Positions 17,156-26,233 are shown, counted from the stretch's first letter. The stretch: 64,000 bases of DNA from Dellaglioa kimchii (GCF_046115505.1 NZ_CP170736.1:992001-1056000), one strand, 5' to 3'. Notes: generated from the letters alone by a model not told the origin. Program-made: numbers and translations.

Positions 17156-17526
17156 TTAGTATTATAAATTTTCTTTTCCATTTTCTGATATATACTAATC
17201 TTTTTATTGATGAAGTTTATATGTTCTTGAAGACTTTCTTGTTCGTCTTCTAGACGATGACGCTGATCGTATAGCAAAGCCATTCTCTGTGAAATGGTTT
17301 CATCACCCTTATATCGCAGAATAGCATATTCTCGGATTATTCGGATTGACATCCCTGTACTCTTCAAACGTTTTATAAATTCAATCCAAGTTCTATCATC
17401 ATCTGTATAAATTCTGAGATTATTTTCTTTCCGATGTGGAACAATTAACTTCTCTTTTTCATAATAACGAAGCGTATCTATTGATAATCCAACCTGTTTA
17501 GAAAATTCTCCGATTTTATATATCAT
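17152..17526 (-). CDS. MerR family transcriptional regulator (AdhR-like)
   Basis: A 124-residue regulator. The winged helix spans residues 1-70 (IGEFSKQVGLSIDTLRYYEKEKLI), followed by a long dimerisation helix with heptad-like spacing (residues 80-118). There is no separate effector domain, as in AdhR/NmlR proteins that respond to aldehydes or metals. TAGGAGG lies 7 nt before the ATG at 17526. The open frame continues to 17649, but that part is an unrelated remnant and lacks an RBS. It is followed by its likely target, the CMD-family gene. Confidence 0.88.
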   Translation of the reverse strand: MIYKIGEFSKQVGLSIDTLRYYEKEKLIVPHRKENNLRIYTDDDRTWIEFIKRLKSTGMSIRIIREYAILRYKGDETISQRMALLYDQRHRLEDEQESLQEHINFINKKISIYQKMEKKIYNTN

Positions 17527-17590
17527 AGTTTTCCCTCCTAAAAACATAATATGGTGAAGCTCACGGCGAACGCCTATCACCCCATAAAAT

Positions 17591-17667
17591 TCAGCCATAC
17601 ATTGGCCACGTGAGGGGTTTGAATGCATCAATTGGGCAAACATCGACACATTTGTACACTCACCTAG
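17591..17667 (-). pseudogene. Remnant of a 4Fe-4S ferredoxin-like domain
   Basis: On the minus strand the frame reads KCVDVCPIDAFKPLTWPMYG and then stops (17591-17593). One base upstream in another frame, GECT precedes it, so restoring a single missing A in the AAA run near 17653 gives ECTKCVDVCP, the CxxCxxxCP cluster motif. An in-frame stop lies about ten codons upstream. The fragment sits between the unknown gene at 17689 and the merR gene, in DNA that is less AT-rich than its surroundings. The match covers only about 25 codons; the motif is clear but chance cannot be excluded. Confidence 0.4.
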
Positions 17668-17688
17668 CTGATAATGCTATGGAAGAAG

Positions 17689-18054
17689 TTATGTTTTTTT
17701 ACTATCTTCTATTATCTTTACGCCATCTACACCTATTGACTCACAAATCGTTAAAAATCTAAAATCTTCTAGATTTTCAAAATGAACGTGATTGCATTTG
17801 AACCACTCACGATATTCCTTGTAGGTTGTTATAATTTGATTAGCTTCATTTTTATCATTTTTTAAGTCATTAAATAGTGCTCTTCGATCCTCATTAAATC
17901 CATAAAATTCTGTGTAAGTCGCGATACTTTCAAGAAACAAATCAGAAATAATTTCCCAACTCATTTGATTCTCTGGAATATTTCTTTCCTCTAATAATAG
18001 CCTTACATCATACGGTAATGCGTTTACATTTTTTGCCCCTTCACCTAAACTCAT
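17689..18054 (-). CDS. Uncharacterised protein, tandem paralogue A
   Basis: A 121-residue soluble acidic protein read from the ATG at 18054, with a G-rich RBS (GGGGGG) 7-8 nt upstream. No signal peptide or membrane helix is seen, and I do not recognise the family. It is paralogous to the product at 18276-18635. Both have an LPYDV(R/Q)LL opening, a (D/F)LF(L/I)(E/K)S helix, the strongly conserved TEFYGFN(E/D)DR, a K-rich turn, a Y(R)xWF segment and FLT(I/V)CE near the end. Both are on the minus strand about 220 nt apart and separated by a terminator. The shared TEFYGFN core is the best handle for a family search. Confidence 0.65.
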   Translation of the reverse strand: MSLGEGAKNVNALPYDVRLLLEERNIPENQMSWEIISDLFLESIATYTEFYGFNEDRRALFNDLKNDKNEANQIITTYKEYREWFKCNHVHFENLEDFRFLTICESIGVDGVKIIEDSKKT

Positions 18055-18154
18055 TCGATTACCCCCCGATAATTGCAATCAATATACCATACCTTTCTCA
18101 TCGATAACAAGTACTTGGCTTGTTATTTATTTTAATTTTTTCTACGTCCTTATA

Positions 18155-18188
18155 AAAACAAAAAAAGCTTAACAATATTGTTAAGCTT
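18155..18188 (-). terminator. Terminator between the two paralogues
   Basis: Perfect 12-bp palindrome AAGCTTAACAAT/ATTGTTAAGCTT followed on the minus strand by a long T run. Confidence 0.9.
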
Positions 18189-18275
18189 ACCGTATATTTT
18201 AAGTTCGCATTTTAAGTTAAATTAATTTTATATTCTACCATTTTTCTATTCGATTTCTTATACGATCACATTTTC

Positions 18276-18635
18276 TTAATTATTACGTGCGTATACTTGC
18301 TGACCCTCATACCATTCGCAGACAGTTAGAAATGTTAATTTTGAAAAACAATTAATATTAGCCTGATATTTTTCGAACCAATTACGATAATACCGATATT
18401 GCTTAATTAACTGTGCTGCCTCTTCTGGATTTTGTTTCATTTCATCAAATAGCTGCTTTCTGTCATCGTTAAATCCATAGAATTCAGTAAAATTAATTGT
18501 ACTTTTAATAAATAAATCGAATAGAACGGCTAAATCATTATCTTTTTCACAGAGACGACCCTCTTGAAAAAGTAATTGTACATCATACGGTAATTCTTTG
18601 TATGCTTCATTATATACTTCTGTATCATCTACCAT
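18276..18635 (-). CDS. Uncharacterised protein, tandem paralogue B
   Basis: Soluble acidic protein of about 119 residues, homologous to the product at 17689-18054. Colinear blocks are LPYDVQLLF, FDLFIKSTINFTEFYGFNDDR, YRYYRNWF and LTFLTVCEW. Start choice is uncertain: the ATG at 18635 has GGGAG 6 nt upstream, while ATGs at 18650 and 18662 would add 5 or 9 residues. It has a strong terminator. Two tyrosine/tryptophan-rich helices and no catalytic motif suggest a protein-protein or immunity-like role, but that is a guess. No function assigned. Confidence 0.65.
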   Translation of the reverse strand: MVDDTEVYNEAYKELPYDVQLLFQEGRLCEKDNDLAVLFDLFIKSTINFTEFYGFNDDRKQLFDEMKQNPEEAAQLIKQYRYYRNWFEKYQANINCFSKLTFLTVCEWYEGQQVYARNN

Positions 18636-18861
18636 GTTGGGTGCTCCCATTCTCCCCACCATATAAAACCCTTTGTTCCACATAACGCTTTATTTGAACC
18701 TTTCATTCATTCCCAAATCCAAAAAATAGTTATGTCGTTACCTAATTCTAATACATCTAGTATACATTATTTTTATGCATAATTACCTAAAATTTTATAC
18801 TTTTTTTAATTTACTTAAGTCATTCATACAATTAATAGTTTACACCCTTTTTGAAGTCAAA

Positions 18862-18896
18862 AAAGACCCTTTCAAAAATTCTTGAAAAGATCTTTC
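18862..18896 (-). terminator. oppABCDF operon terminator
   Basis: Imperfect minus-strand stem AAGATCTTTTCAAG/TTGAAAGGGTCTT followed by T6, just after the oppF stop. Confidence 0.65.
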
Positions 18897-18903
18897 TGAT
18901 TTA

Positions 18904-19866
18904 TTATTCAGCTTCTTCTACCAAAACATTGGCAGCTCGTTCCTTATACATGGGGATTTCATCTTCACTTGCTAAAACAAAATGTTCTGGCGAAATTTCA
19001 ACCATTCGACGTTTTTTACCATCTGCCTCAACTGACGAATCGTATGGTACTGGAATGCGATTACGTTCAAATTCAGGGTCAGGAACAGGAACGGCCGAGA
19101 TTAAACTGGCTGTATAATCGTGTAAAGGATGTGTATATATTTCGTCTGCAGGGGCTATTTCTAATAACTTACCATAATGCATCACACCAATTCGATCACT
19201 GATATATTTAACCATTGATAAATCATGTGCAATAAACAAATATGTTAAATTATGTTCAATTTGTAATTCCTTCAACAAGTTAACAACCTGTGCTTGAATT
19301 GAAACATCCAACGCAGAAATAGGTTCATCTGCGATGATAAACTTAGGTTCCACAGCCAAAGCGCGAGCAATACCAATTCGTTGGCGTTGGCCACCTGAAA
19401 ATTCATGGGGGTAGCGGCTAGAATGATCTTTATTCAATCCAACTGTTTCTAATAACTCTTCAACGCGTTTTGCACGTGCTTCATCGTTAGAAGCTAAATG
19501 GTGAATATCAATTCCTTCAGCCACAATATCTTTAACTTTCATTCGTGGATTTAATGATGCATACGGATCTTGAAAAATCATCTGCATATCACGACGAAAT
19601 TTTAATTTATCTTTTTTAGATTTAATTTTACGAATATCGACACCATCAAAATCAATTTTACCATCAGTTGGTTCATATAAATTGATGATACTACGACCTG
19701 TTGTTGTTTTACCAGACCCTGACTCGCCCACCAAGCCAAATGTCTCGCCTTCATAAATATCAAATGAAATATCATCGATAGCCTTCACTTCGTCCGGTTT
19801 GCCGACATTAAAATACTGTTTTAAATGACGGACTTTTAAAATTTTATTTTTCTTTTGTTCCACCAT
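18904..19866 (-). CDS. oppF: Oligopeptide ABC transporter ATP-binding protein OppF
   Basis: Last gene of oppABCDF. A 320-residue cytoplasmic ATPase that powers oligopeptide import with OppD. Walker A GESGSGKTT is at about residues 52-60, then the Q-loop MIFQDPYASLNPRMKV, signature FSGGQRQRIGIARAL, Walker B FIIADEPISALD and switch IAHD. The C-terminal oligopeptide-transporter extension includes HPLHDYTASLISAVPVPDP. It starts 16 nt after oppD. Confidence 0.95.
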   Translation of the reverse strand: MVEQKKNKILKVRHLKQYFNVGKPDEVKAIDDISFDIYEGETFGLVGESGSGKTTTGRSIINLYEPTDGKIDFDGVDIRKIKSKKDKLKFRRDMQMIFQDPYASLNPRMKVKDIVAEGIDIHHLASNDEARAKRVEELLETVGLNKDHSSRYPHEFSGGQRQRIGIARALAVEPKFIIADEPISALDVSIQAQVVNLLKELQIEHNLTYLFIAHDLSMVKYISDRIGVMHYGKLLEIAPADEIYTHPLHDYTASLISAVPVPDPEFERNRIPVPYDSSVEADGKKRRMVEISPEHFVLASEDEIPMYKERAANVLVEEAE

Positions 19867-19882
19867 GTTCAGCTCCCCTTCC

Positions 19883-20950
19883 TTAGTTTTCTACCAAATT
19901 TTGATTCGCTTTAATTTTTGTTTCTTGTTGTTTTGCAAAAATTTTATACCGTCTTTGAATTTCAACTGGCGGCGTTACTTTAGGTGCATCTGGATGCAAC
20001 AACCATGTAGCTGCTGCATGTGTTGGTGAAACATCAAAGAATGGTGGTTGTTGTTCTGTATCAATCTTCATAGCGTACTCATTTCGAGCGGCAAACGCAT
20101 CCCCTTTTGGTGGATCCAATAAATCAGGAGGTGTACCTGGAATTGCGTATAGATGTTCACTATCAAGTGTTGGCATTGAATTCAATAACCCCCAAGTATA
20201 GGGATGTTGTGGATTATAAAAGACCTCATCGACTGTCCCATATTCAACAATCCGACCTGCATACATAACTGCTACACGATTAGCCATACCAGCAACAACC
20301 CCTAGATCATGGGTAATGAAAATAATTGATGTTTCAATTTTTGCTTGTAACTCTTTCATTAATTCCAAAATCTGTGCTTGAATAGTTACATCCAAAGCTG
20401 TTGTTGGTTCATCAGCAATTAAAATTTCTGGATAACAAACTAATGAAATCGCAATAACAATTCGTTGACGTTGTCCACCAGAAAATTGATGTGGATAATC
20501 CTTAAAGCGTTTCTTAGCATCTGTAATCCCAACTAATTTCAAAATTTCCAAGGCTTGCGCCATTGCTTTTTCTTTTTTTACATGTTTATGCTTCATTAAT
20601 GGTTCAGCAATTTGTCTACCAATTCTCATAGTAGGATCTAAAGAAGTCATTGGGTCTTGGAAAATCATTGCGATATCTTTACCACGAATGTTTTCCATTT
20701 GTTTTTCTGATTTTTTAAGTAAATCTTCACCATGAAAAAGAATTTCTCCACCCATAACTTCTGCATTATTAGCTAATAATCCCATTAAACTTTTTGTTGT
20801 AACGGATTTACCGGAACCTGATTCGCCAACGATTGCTAAAGTTTCACCTTTAGCCAGATGAAAACTAACATCACGTATGGCTTTAACATCTCCAGCATAC
20901 GTATGAAAATTAATTTCTAGATTATTAACTTCTAAAATATTTTCTGTCAT
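19883..20950 (-). CDS. oppD: Oligopeptide ABC transporter ATP-binding protein OppD
   Basis: A 355-residue ATPase, 10 nt after oppC. Walker A GESGSGKSVTT, Q-loop MIFQDPMTSLDPTMRI, signature FSGGQRQRIVIAISL, Walker B ILIADEPTTALD and switch FITHDLGVV. The Opp C-terminal domain contains NPQHPYTWGLLNSMP and IPGTPPDLLDPPKGDAFAAR. The usual cysteine pair of iron-sulfur-type OppD C-termini is not evident in this segment, as in other lactobacilli. Works as a heterodimer with OppF. Confidence 0.95.
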   Translation of the reverse strand: MTENILEVNNLEINFHTYAGDVKAIRDVSFHLAKGETLAIVGESGSGKSVTTKSLMGLLANNAEVMGGEILFHGEDLLKKSEKQMENIRGKDIAMIFQDPMTSLDPTMRIGRQIAEPLMKHKHVKKEKAMAQALEILKLVGITDAKKRFKDYPHQFSGGQRQRIVIAISLVCYPEILIADEPTTALDVTIQAQILELMKELQAKIETSIIFITHDLGVVAGMANRVAVMYAGRIVEYGTVDEVFYNPQHPYTWGLLNSMPTLDSEHLYAIPGTPPDLLDPPKGDAFAARNEYAMKIDTEQQPPFFDVSPTHAAATWLLHPDAPKVTPPVEIQRRYKIFAKQQETKIKANQNLVEN

Positions 20951-20960
20951 TTTTCAACAC

Positions 20961-21986
20961 CTACTCTTTCGTTTTTGGATCAAAGGCATCACGGAGTCCA
21001 TCACCTAATAAGTTAAAGGCAACCATGATAATACATAAAACAATTGCTGGATACCACATTTGGTATGGTAAAAATTGGAAATTCTTTTGACCATCATTCA
21101 ATAATGAACCAAGTGAAGCTTGAGGCGCGCTAATCCCAATTCCAATAAAACTCAAGAAAGCTTCGAAGAATATAGCACTAGGAATTGTAAACATCGTTTG
21201 AATAATGATTACACTCGATAAGTTAGGTAGTAAATGTTTCACTGCAATTTTTACAGGTGACTCGCCTAAAGTCCGAGCAGCAAGAATATATTCTTGATCT
21301 TTTAATTTCAACGTTTGTGCCCGAACTAATCGGGCCATTGTTGTCCAACCAGTCACCGCAATTGCTAAAATAATTGACGTTAAACCTGGCTTGAAAACCA
21401 ATAACATTAAAACAATAACAACTAAGTTAGGTACCGACGAAATAATTTCGATGATCCGCTGCATGACTGTATCAACACGTCCGCCACGCCAACCGGACAA
21501 GATTCCATAAGCAACCCCGACTCCTAAATCAACTAATGCGGCAACTAGTGCTACGATTAAGGAAATCTTAGTTCCATACATAATTCTTGATAATAAATCA
21601 CGTCCAAAAACATCCGTTCCTAAAATAAAGTATTTATCTTTTGGAATACTATTTTGTTCATAAGCATCATACCAGCTACCTGATGATGTTTTTAACTTTC
21701 CATTTAATCCATCTATTGGTACACCAGGAATTTTAGGTGGTAAATTTGTGTACTCAACATTTTGTTCTGTTGCACTATGTGGTGCTAAAATGGGGGATCC
21801 AAAAGCCAAGATAAAAATTGCAACCAGGACCCAAAGTGAGATAAAAGCCCCTTTATTTTTCTTCAACCGACGCCAAGCATCCTGAACGAAAGTCAACGAC
21901 GGTGCAGCAATTTTTTCATTATCAATAGCGTTATTTTTATCTAACGGTTCAAATGCATCTACTGGTAGGTCAATTTTATCTGCCAT
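20961..21986 (-). CDS. oppC: Oligopeptide ABC transporter permease OppC
   Basis: A 341-residue inner permease. A cytoplasmic N-terminal arm precedes the first helix at about residues 50-70, then an extracytoplasmic loop with VFGRDLLSRIMYG and five further helices. The EAA coupling segment is LAARTLGESPVKIAVKHLLPN. Pairs with OppB, whose stop lies 2 nt upstream, suggesting translational coupling. Confidence 0.95.
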   Translation of the reverse strand: MADKIDLPVDAFEPLDKNNAIDNEKIAAPSLTFVQDAWRRLKKNKGAFISLWVLVAIFILAFGSPILAPHSATEQNVEYTNLPPKIPGVPIDGLNGKLKTSSGSWYDAYEQNSIPKDKYFILGTDVFGRDLLSRIMYGTKISLIVALVAALVDLGVGVAYGILSGWRGGRVDTVMQRIIEIISSVPNLVVIVLMLLVFKPGLTSIILAIAVTGWTTMARLVRAQTLKLKDQEYILAARTLGESPVKIAVKHLLPNLSSVIIIQTMFTIPSAIFFEAFLSFIGIGISAPQASLGSLLNDGQKNFQFLPYQMWYPAIVLCIIMVAFNLLGDGLRDAFDPKTKE

Positions 21987-21988
21987 CG

Positions 21989-22918
21989 TTAATTTCTCCT
22001 TCCAGTTAATCGAATTCTTGGATCAATAATACCGTAAATGATATCTGTTAATAAGATAACAACTACTAGTCCAGCTGAATAAAGCATTGTAACACCCATG
22101 ATTGTGGGGAAATCATTTGTCAAAATTGATTTTACGAATTGTTCACCAATTCCAGGAATTGAGAATATATTTTCAACAACCATTGAACCGGTCATTAATG
22201 CGACCGTGTAAGGGCCGATTAATGTTACTAAAGGAATTAAACTATTACGTAAAGCATGGTGGAATACCACGCCAAACTTTGTTAGTCCTTTAGCCTTAGC
22301 CAGTTCAATGTAATCACTGCTTAGGACATCCACCATCTCGGTTCGAATGAACCTGGCTGTTTCCGCCAGTGGTCCAACCCCTAAAGCAATTGTCGGTAGA
22401 ATCGTGTAACTGAATCCGCCCCAATCAGCAATTGGTAACCAACCTAATTTCAACCCTACGTAATACTGTAATAAAACAGCTAAGACGAATGAAGGGATTG
22501 AGATACCTAAGATTGATAAAATTGTTGAAGAAGTATCAATCCAAGTATTTTTGTTAATAGCACCAATGGCACCAATCACAATTCCAATAACTATTCCGAA
22601 GATGATAGCTTGTAATCCAAGTTGTCCGGATGGTCCAATACGACTTGAGATTAAGTATGACACAGGTTGATTACTGTACTGGAATGACGTTCCTAAATCG
22701 CCCTTAACTAATCCCACTAAGTAAATGAGATATTGCTGCCATACGGGTTTATTCAATCCATATTGTTCATTCATAATCTGTAATTGCTCAGTTGTCATTT
22801 TTTGCTGATTCGCATAAGGTGATCCAGGCATTAACTTCATTAAAAAGAAGGTAATGGTTGCGACTAAAAACAACGTCAGTAGCATATAAAAAATTCGTTT
22901 AACTAGGTATTTACCCAT
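21989..22918 (-). CDS. oppB: Oligopeptide ABC transporter permease OppB
   Basis: A 310-residue permease with six helices. The conserved N-terminus MGKYLVKRIFYMLLTLFLVA leads into LMPGSPYA and the GLNKPVWQQYLIYL loop; the EAA segment is LAKAKGLTKFGVVFHHALRNSLIP. The ATG at 22918 is preferred to the upstream GTG (22933) because the GAGGG element lies between them at proper spacing. It is separated from oppA by 99 nt containing a hairpin (22957-22996), which may lower permease and ATPase expression relative to the binding protein. Confidence 0.95.
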   Translation of the reverse strand: MGKYLVKRIFYMLLTLFLVATITFFLMKLMPGSPYANQQKMTTEQLQIMNEQYGLNKPVWQQYLIYLVGLVKGDLGTSFQYSNQPVSYLISSRIGPSGQLGLQAIIFGIVIGIVIGAIGAINKNTWIDTSSTILSILGISIPSFVLAVLLQYYVGLKLGWLPIADWGGFSYTILPTIALGVGPLAETARFIRTEMVDVLSSDYIELAKAKGLTKFGVVFHHALRNSLIPLVTLIGPYTVALMTGSMVVENIFSIPGIGEQFVKSILTNDFPTIMGVTMLYSAGLVVVILLTDIIYGIIDPRIRLTGRRN

Positions 22919-22956
22919 AATTCTGACCCTCACTTTTGCTTTATTATGTAATTAAA

Positions 22957-22996
22957 ACAAGTCAGAATTAGCCATGGTGGCCAATTCTCACTTGTT
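22957..22996 (-). terminator. Intercistronic hairpin between oppA and oppB (likely partial terminator)
   Basis: Minus-strand stem AACAAGTGAGAATTGGCC/GGCTAATTCTGACTTGTT with two mismatches and only a weak T tract (TTAATT). Position and weak U tract suggest attenuation or mRNA 3-prime stabilisation of the oppA message rather than full termination. Confidence 0.6.
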
Positions 22997-23017
22997 AAAT
23001 TTTAACACGTTAATTAA

Positions 23018-24661
23018 TTATTTAGTAACATAAGCATCTTTGAAATTGTAATTGACACCAGCTCCATTGTAGATAACACCTTTAACTGTTGATCTTAATA
23101 ATTGAGCTTGAGCCACTTGGTAAATTGGTGCAATTCCTTGATCCTTCATCAAGATTTTTTCAGCTTTAACTAAATCATCCCAACGTTTGTCTACATTACT
23201 TGCATCCGTTGTTTTTGAAGCTTTAATCAATGCGTCATATTCACTATTTTTCCATTTACCTGCATTTTGTGAATTATCTGAAGTAAATAAATCTAAGAAT
23301 GAGATTGGGTCTGAGAAATCAGCGCCCCATGCTGTAACAACAATATCGAAATCACCACTGTTTGATTTTGCTAAACGTGATTTGAATGGGATATTTGTTA
23401 ACGTTACATCCGCACCATCTAAGTTATCTTCAATCGCATTTTGTAAAAACTCATTTGTTTTCTTAGCTTTATCAGTATCATCACTTAAAAGTGAGAAACT
23501 AGCTTTTGTAACACCAACTTCTTTTAATCCTGATTTCCATAATTCTTTTGCTTTAGTAATATCTGTATTCGCAGTCGATTTAACAGTTGATTCTTTTGCA
23601 AAATCTTCGCCTGTTTTAGGATTTGAAGCAAGTCCTGATGATACTAAACCTGTCGCAACAGTTGAGCCATCCCCTAAAATTTTATCAACAAATTGTTTTC
23701 TGTTGATAACTAATGAAATAGCTTGACGAATCTTTTGGTTATTAAATAATTTATTTTTTTGGTTGTATTGTAAGTAGAACGTTGATGCTTGTTTACGCGT
23801 GATATAATCTTTATCTGTTTTCAATGTTTTAGCTTGTTCAGCAGATAAATTCGTCATATCTAATTTTTGACTTTGGTATAAATTGTAGCTCGTTGTATTA
23901 TCTTTAGAAACTTGGAAATTCATTTGTGTTAGCTTAACTGCTTTTTTATCCCAGTAAGTGTCATTTTTCTTTAAGTCCCAAGTTAAGTTAGTTCCTGTCC
24001 AATCATTTAATGTAAATGGACCATTGTAAACCATGTATTTACTTTGTGTGCCATATTTAGAACCATACTTTTCAACAACTTTTTGATTTTGTGGATAGAA
24101 TGTTGGGAAGCCCATCAATAATTTGAAATATGGTACTTTTTTATCAAGCGTTACAACTAACGTATGTTTGTCAGTTGCTTTGATTCCCAATGTTGATGGT
24201 GCCATCTTACCCGCGCTGATTGCATCATAATTTTTAATTCCTGAGAAGAGGTAACCATATTGTGAAGCTGTCTTAGGATTAACGGTCCGTTGCCATGAAT
24301 AAACAAAATCTTTAGCCGTCACATCGTCCCCGTTACTCCATTTCGAATCACGAAGTTTAAATGTATAAGTCATGCCATCTTTTGATACGGTTGTTTTAGT
24401 TGCAAGTGCATTTGACACTTTACTGTTCTTACCAATTTTATATAAACCTTCATTGGTATTGTTCAACATGTTAAAGCTGACGGTATCTGTTGCTGTCGAT
24501 AAATCCATCGATGGTAATTCAGCTGTTTCAGACCAATTAATAACCTGTTTATCAGCGAGTTCTTTACTATCTGAAGATGAAGATTTAGATCCACATGCTG
24601 CCAAGACAATGACAGACAGTGCTAGCACACCACTTAATTTCAAAACTGACTTTAACTTCAT
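23018..24661 (-). CDS. oppA: Oligopeptide-binding lipoprotein OppA
   Basis: A 547-residue extracytoplasmic solute-binding protein. The signal peptide ends in the lipobox LAAC (Cys23), followed by a serine-rich linker and the family 5 binding domain. Recognisable parts are the PSMDLSTATDTVSFNML opening, LRDSKWSNGDDVTAKDFVYSWQR, the YNGPF motif, and the C-terminal lobe with ADFSDPISFLDLFTS. It supplies peptides to OppBCDF, encoded downstream. A TTGATT-17-TAAGAT promoter is at 24707-24735 and AGGAGAGG precedes the ATG. Confidence 0.95.
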   Translation of the reverse strand: MKLKSVLKLSGVLALSVIVLAACGSKSSSSDSKELADKQVINWSETAELPSMDLSTATDTVSFNMLNNTNEGLYKIGKNSKVSNALATKTTVSKDGMTYTFKLRDSKWSNGDDVTAKDFVYSWQRTVNPKTASQYGYLFSGIKNYDAISAGKMAPSTLGIKATDKHTLVVTLDKKVPYFKLLMGFPTFYPQNQKVVEKYGSKYGTQSKYMVYNGPFTLNDWTGTNLTWDLKKNDTYWDKKAVKLTQMNFQVSKDNTTSYNLYQSQKLDMTNLSAEQAKTLKTDKDYITRKQASTFYLQYNQKNKLFNNQKIRQAISLVINRKQFVDKILGDGSTVATGLVSSGLASNPKTGEDFAKESTVKSTANTDITKAKELWKSGLKEVGVTKASFSLLSDDTDKAKKTNEFLQNAIEDNLDGADVTLTNIPFKSRLAKSNSGDFDIVVTAWGADFSDPISFLDLFTSDNSQNAGKWKNSEYDALIKASKTTDASNVDKRWDDLVKAEKILMKDQGIAPIYQVAQAQLLRSTVKGVIYNGAGVNYNFKDAYVTK

Positions 24662-24961
24662 AATATGACCTCTCCTTTTTTATTTACCTTTTCTTAACGT
24701 AAGTTTATCTTACATTAGAAAAAGATTAAAATCAACATTAAACTCTAATTTAATTAAATTCAGCATCAAACACCTTTAAAATACAGGTTTATCTATATAA
24801 AATATTTTACATACATCATTTTAAGCGTTGATAAAATGAGAATATAGCCATTTTAACCCTTGTTTTCTCATTTAAGTCAACTAACTCATTTTGATGTTCG
24901 AATATTTTTTTGAATAAATGTTATACTTAACCTATTAATTAAGTTCCACGAGGAGGTTCTC
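24662..24961. other. Divergent intergenic region between oppA and hflX
   Basis: 300 bp of AT-rich sequence without a plausible gene. It contains the oppA promoter (24707-24735) on the minus strand and an extended -10 TGTTATACT (24919-24927) for hflX on the plus strand. The middle part shows repeated CATTTT/TCATTT motifs but no clean inverted repeat and no convincing CodY box. Confidence 0.6.
24707..24735 (-). promoter_or_regulatory. Candidate opp operon promoter
   Basis: Minus strand TTGATT (24730-24735), 17 bp, TAAGAT (24707-24712), about 45 nt upstream of the oppA ATG. Confidence 0.5.
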
Positions 24962-26233
24962 ATGAAAGAAACTTATTCTACAGAAATACCAGTTATTGAC
25001 GTTTTCATTGCTGGTATCGAAAAACAACGGGAAAATTTAGATTATACAATGTCCGAATTAGCTGCATTAGTTGAAGCTAACAACATGCACGCTGTTGAAG
25101 ATATTCGTCAGAAATTAGATCGACCAACTGCTGCCCTTTACTTTGGTAAAGGTAAAGCAGAAGAATTTAAGACTGAAAGTGAAGCACAAGGTGTGAAAAT
25201 TTTAGTTGTAAACGACGAATTATCACCAACTCAAATTCGTAACCTTGAAGCTGCATCAGGTATGGAAGTTATGGATCGTACAGGCCTAATCTTGGCTATT
25301 TTTGCTTCAAGAGCACAATCACGCGAAGCAAAACTCCAAGTGCAAATGGCTCAACTTCAATATCAATTACCTCGTTTAAGAGGGATGCAAGATAAACTAG
25401 ATCAACAATCTGGTGGTGGACTTGCTAACCGTGGTGCTGGTGAAACGAAGATTGAATTAGATCGTCGTGTCATTGAAAATCGTATTAACCATATTAAAAA
25501 AGATCTTGCTGAAATGGACAAAGAAGAATCTACTAGACGTAAACAACGTGATAAATCTGGTATTCCGACTGTAGCATTAGTTGGTTATACTAACTCAGGT
25601 AAATCAACGACAATGAATGGATTACTTCGTCTAATAGGACAAGATGATGACAAACAAGTTTTTGAAAAGAATATGTTGTTTGCTACATTAGATACTAGCG
25701 TCCGTAATATTCAATTTGAAGATAAGAAACAAATCTTATTGAGCGATACTGTTGGTTTCGTAAGCAAATTGCCTCACCAATTAGTCAAAGCTTTCCGTAC
25801 AACCTTGGCTGAAGCTGCACAAGCTGATTTGCTTATCCAAGTTATTGACGTGGCTGACAAACATGCTGAGGAAATGATCCAAACAACTGAAGATACATTA
25901 AAAGCTATTGGTGTCGAAAACATTCCAATGATTTATGCCTATAATAAAGCTGATTTAGCAAATATTGATTATCCTACTTTCTCAGATGATAAATTCACTT
26001 ATAGTGCTCGTGATGAAAAATCACTTAATCAATTGGTAGACATTATTAAAAAGAACGTCTTTAAAGACAACGAAATTATGACTGTTCTTATCCCATTTGA
26101 TAAGGGTCAACTTGTTGATCTAATCAATGAAAAGGCAACTATCTTAGAAACAGATTATGAAGAATCAGGTACAAAATTAAAAATTGATGCACCAAAAATT
26201 ATTGCGAACCAATTACAAGATTACATCGTTTAA
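24962..26233 (+). CDS. hflX: GTPase HflX (ribosome-splitting factor)
   Basis: A 423-residue GTPase of the Obg-HflX class that splits or rescues stalled ribosomes. The N-terminal HflX domain (about residues 1-190) has GKGKAEEF, the DRTGLILAIFASRA helix, the QLQYQLPRLRG segment and GGLANRGAGETKIELDRR. The G domain has G1 GYTNSGKST at about 208-216, G3 DTVGFVSKLPH and G4 NKAD. GAGGAGG lies 5 nt before the ATG. Monocistronic, closed by the hairpin at 26249-26296. Confidence 0.97.
   Translation: MKETYSTEIPVIDVFIAGIEKQRENLDYTMSELAALVEANNMHAVEDIRQKLDRPTAALYFGKGKAEEFKTESEAQGVKILVVNDELSPTQIRNLEAASGMEVMDRTGLILAIFASRAQSREAKLQVQMAQLQYQLPRLRGMQDKLDQQSGGGLANRGAGETKIELDRRVIENRINHIKKDLAEMDKEESTRRKQRDKSGIPTVALVGYTNSGKSTTMNGLLRLIGQDDDKQVFEKNMLFATLDTSVRNIQFEDKKQILLSDTVGFVSKLPHQLVKAFRTTLAEAAQADLLIQVIDVADKHAEEMIQTTEDTLKAIGVENIPMIYAYNKADLANIDYPTFSDDKFTYSARDEKSLNQLVDIIKKNVFKDNEIMTVLIPFDKGQLVDLINEKATILETDYEESGTKLKIDAPKIIANQLQDYIV

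Noticed and set aside
17527..17649. 41-residue N-terminal extension of the AdhR-like regulator
   Set aside because: The MerR fold begins at the ATG at 17526 with a strong RBS, and the upstream codons belong to a ferredoxin-like remnant in another frame.
23187..23726. 179-codon plus-strand frame inside oppA
   Set aside because: Shadow of a highly supported lipoprotein gene, no RBS, no domain.
24662..24961. CodY-box search upstream of oppA
   Set aside because: No convincing AATTTTCWGAAAATT-like match was seen by eye.
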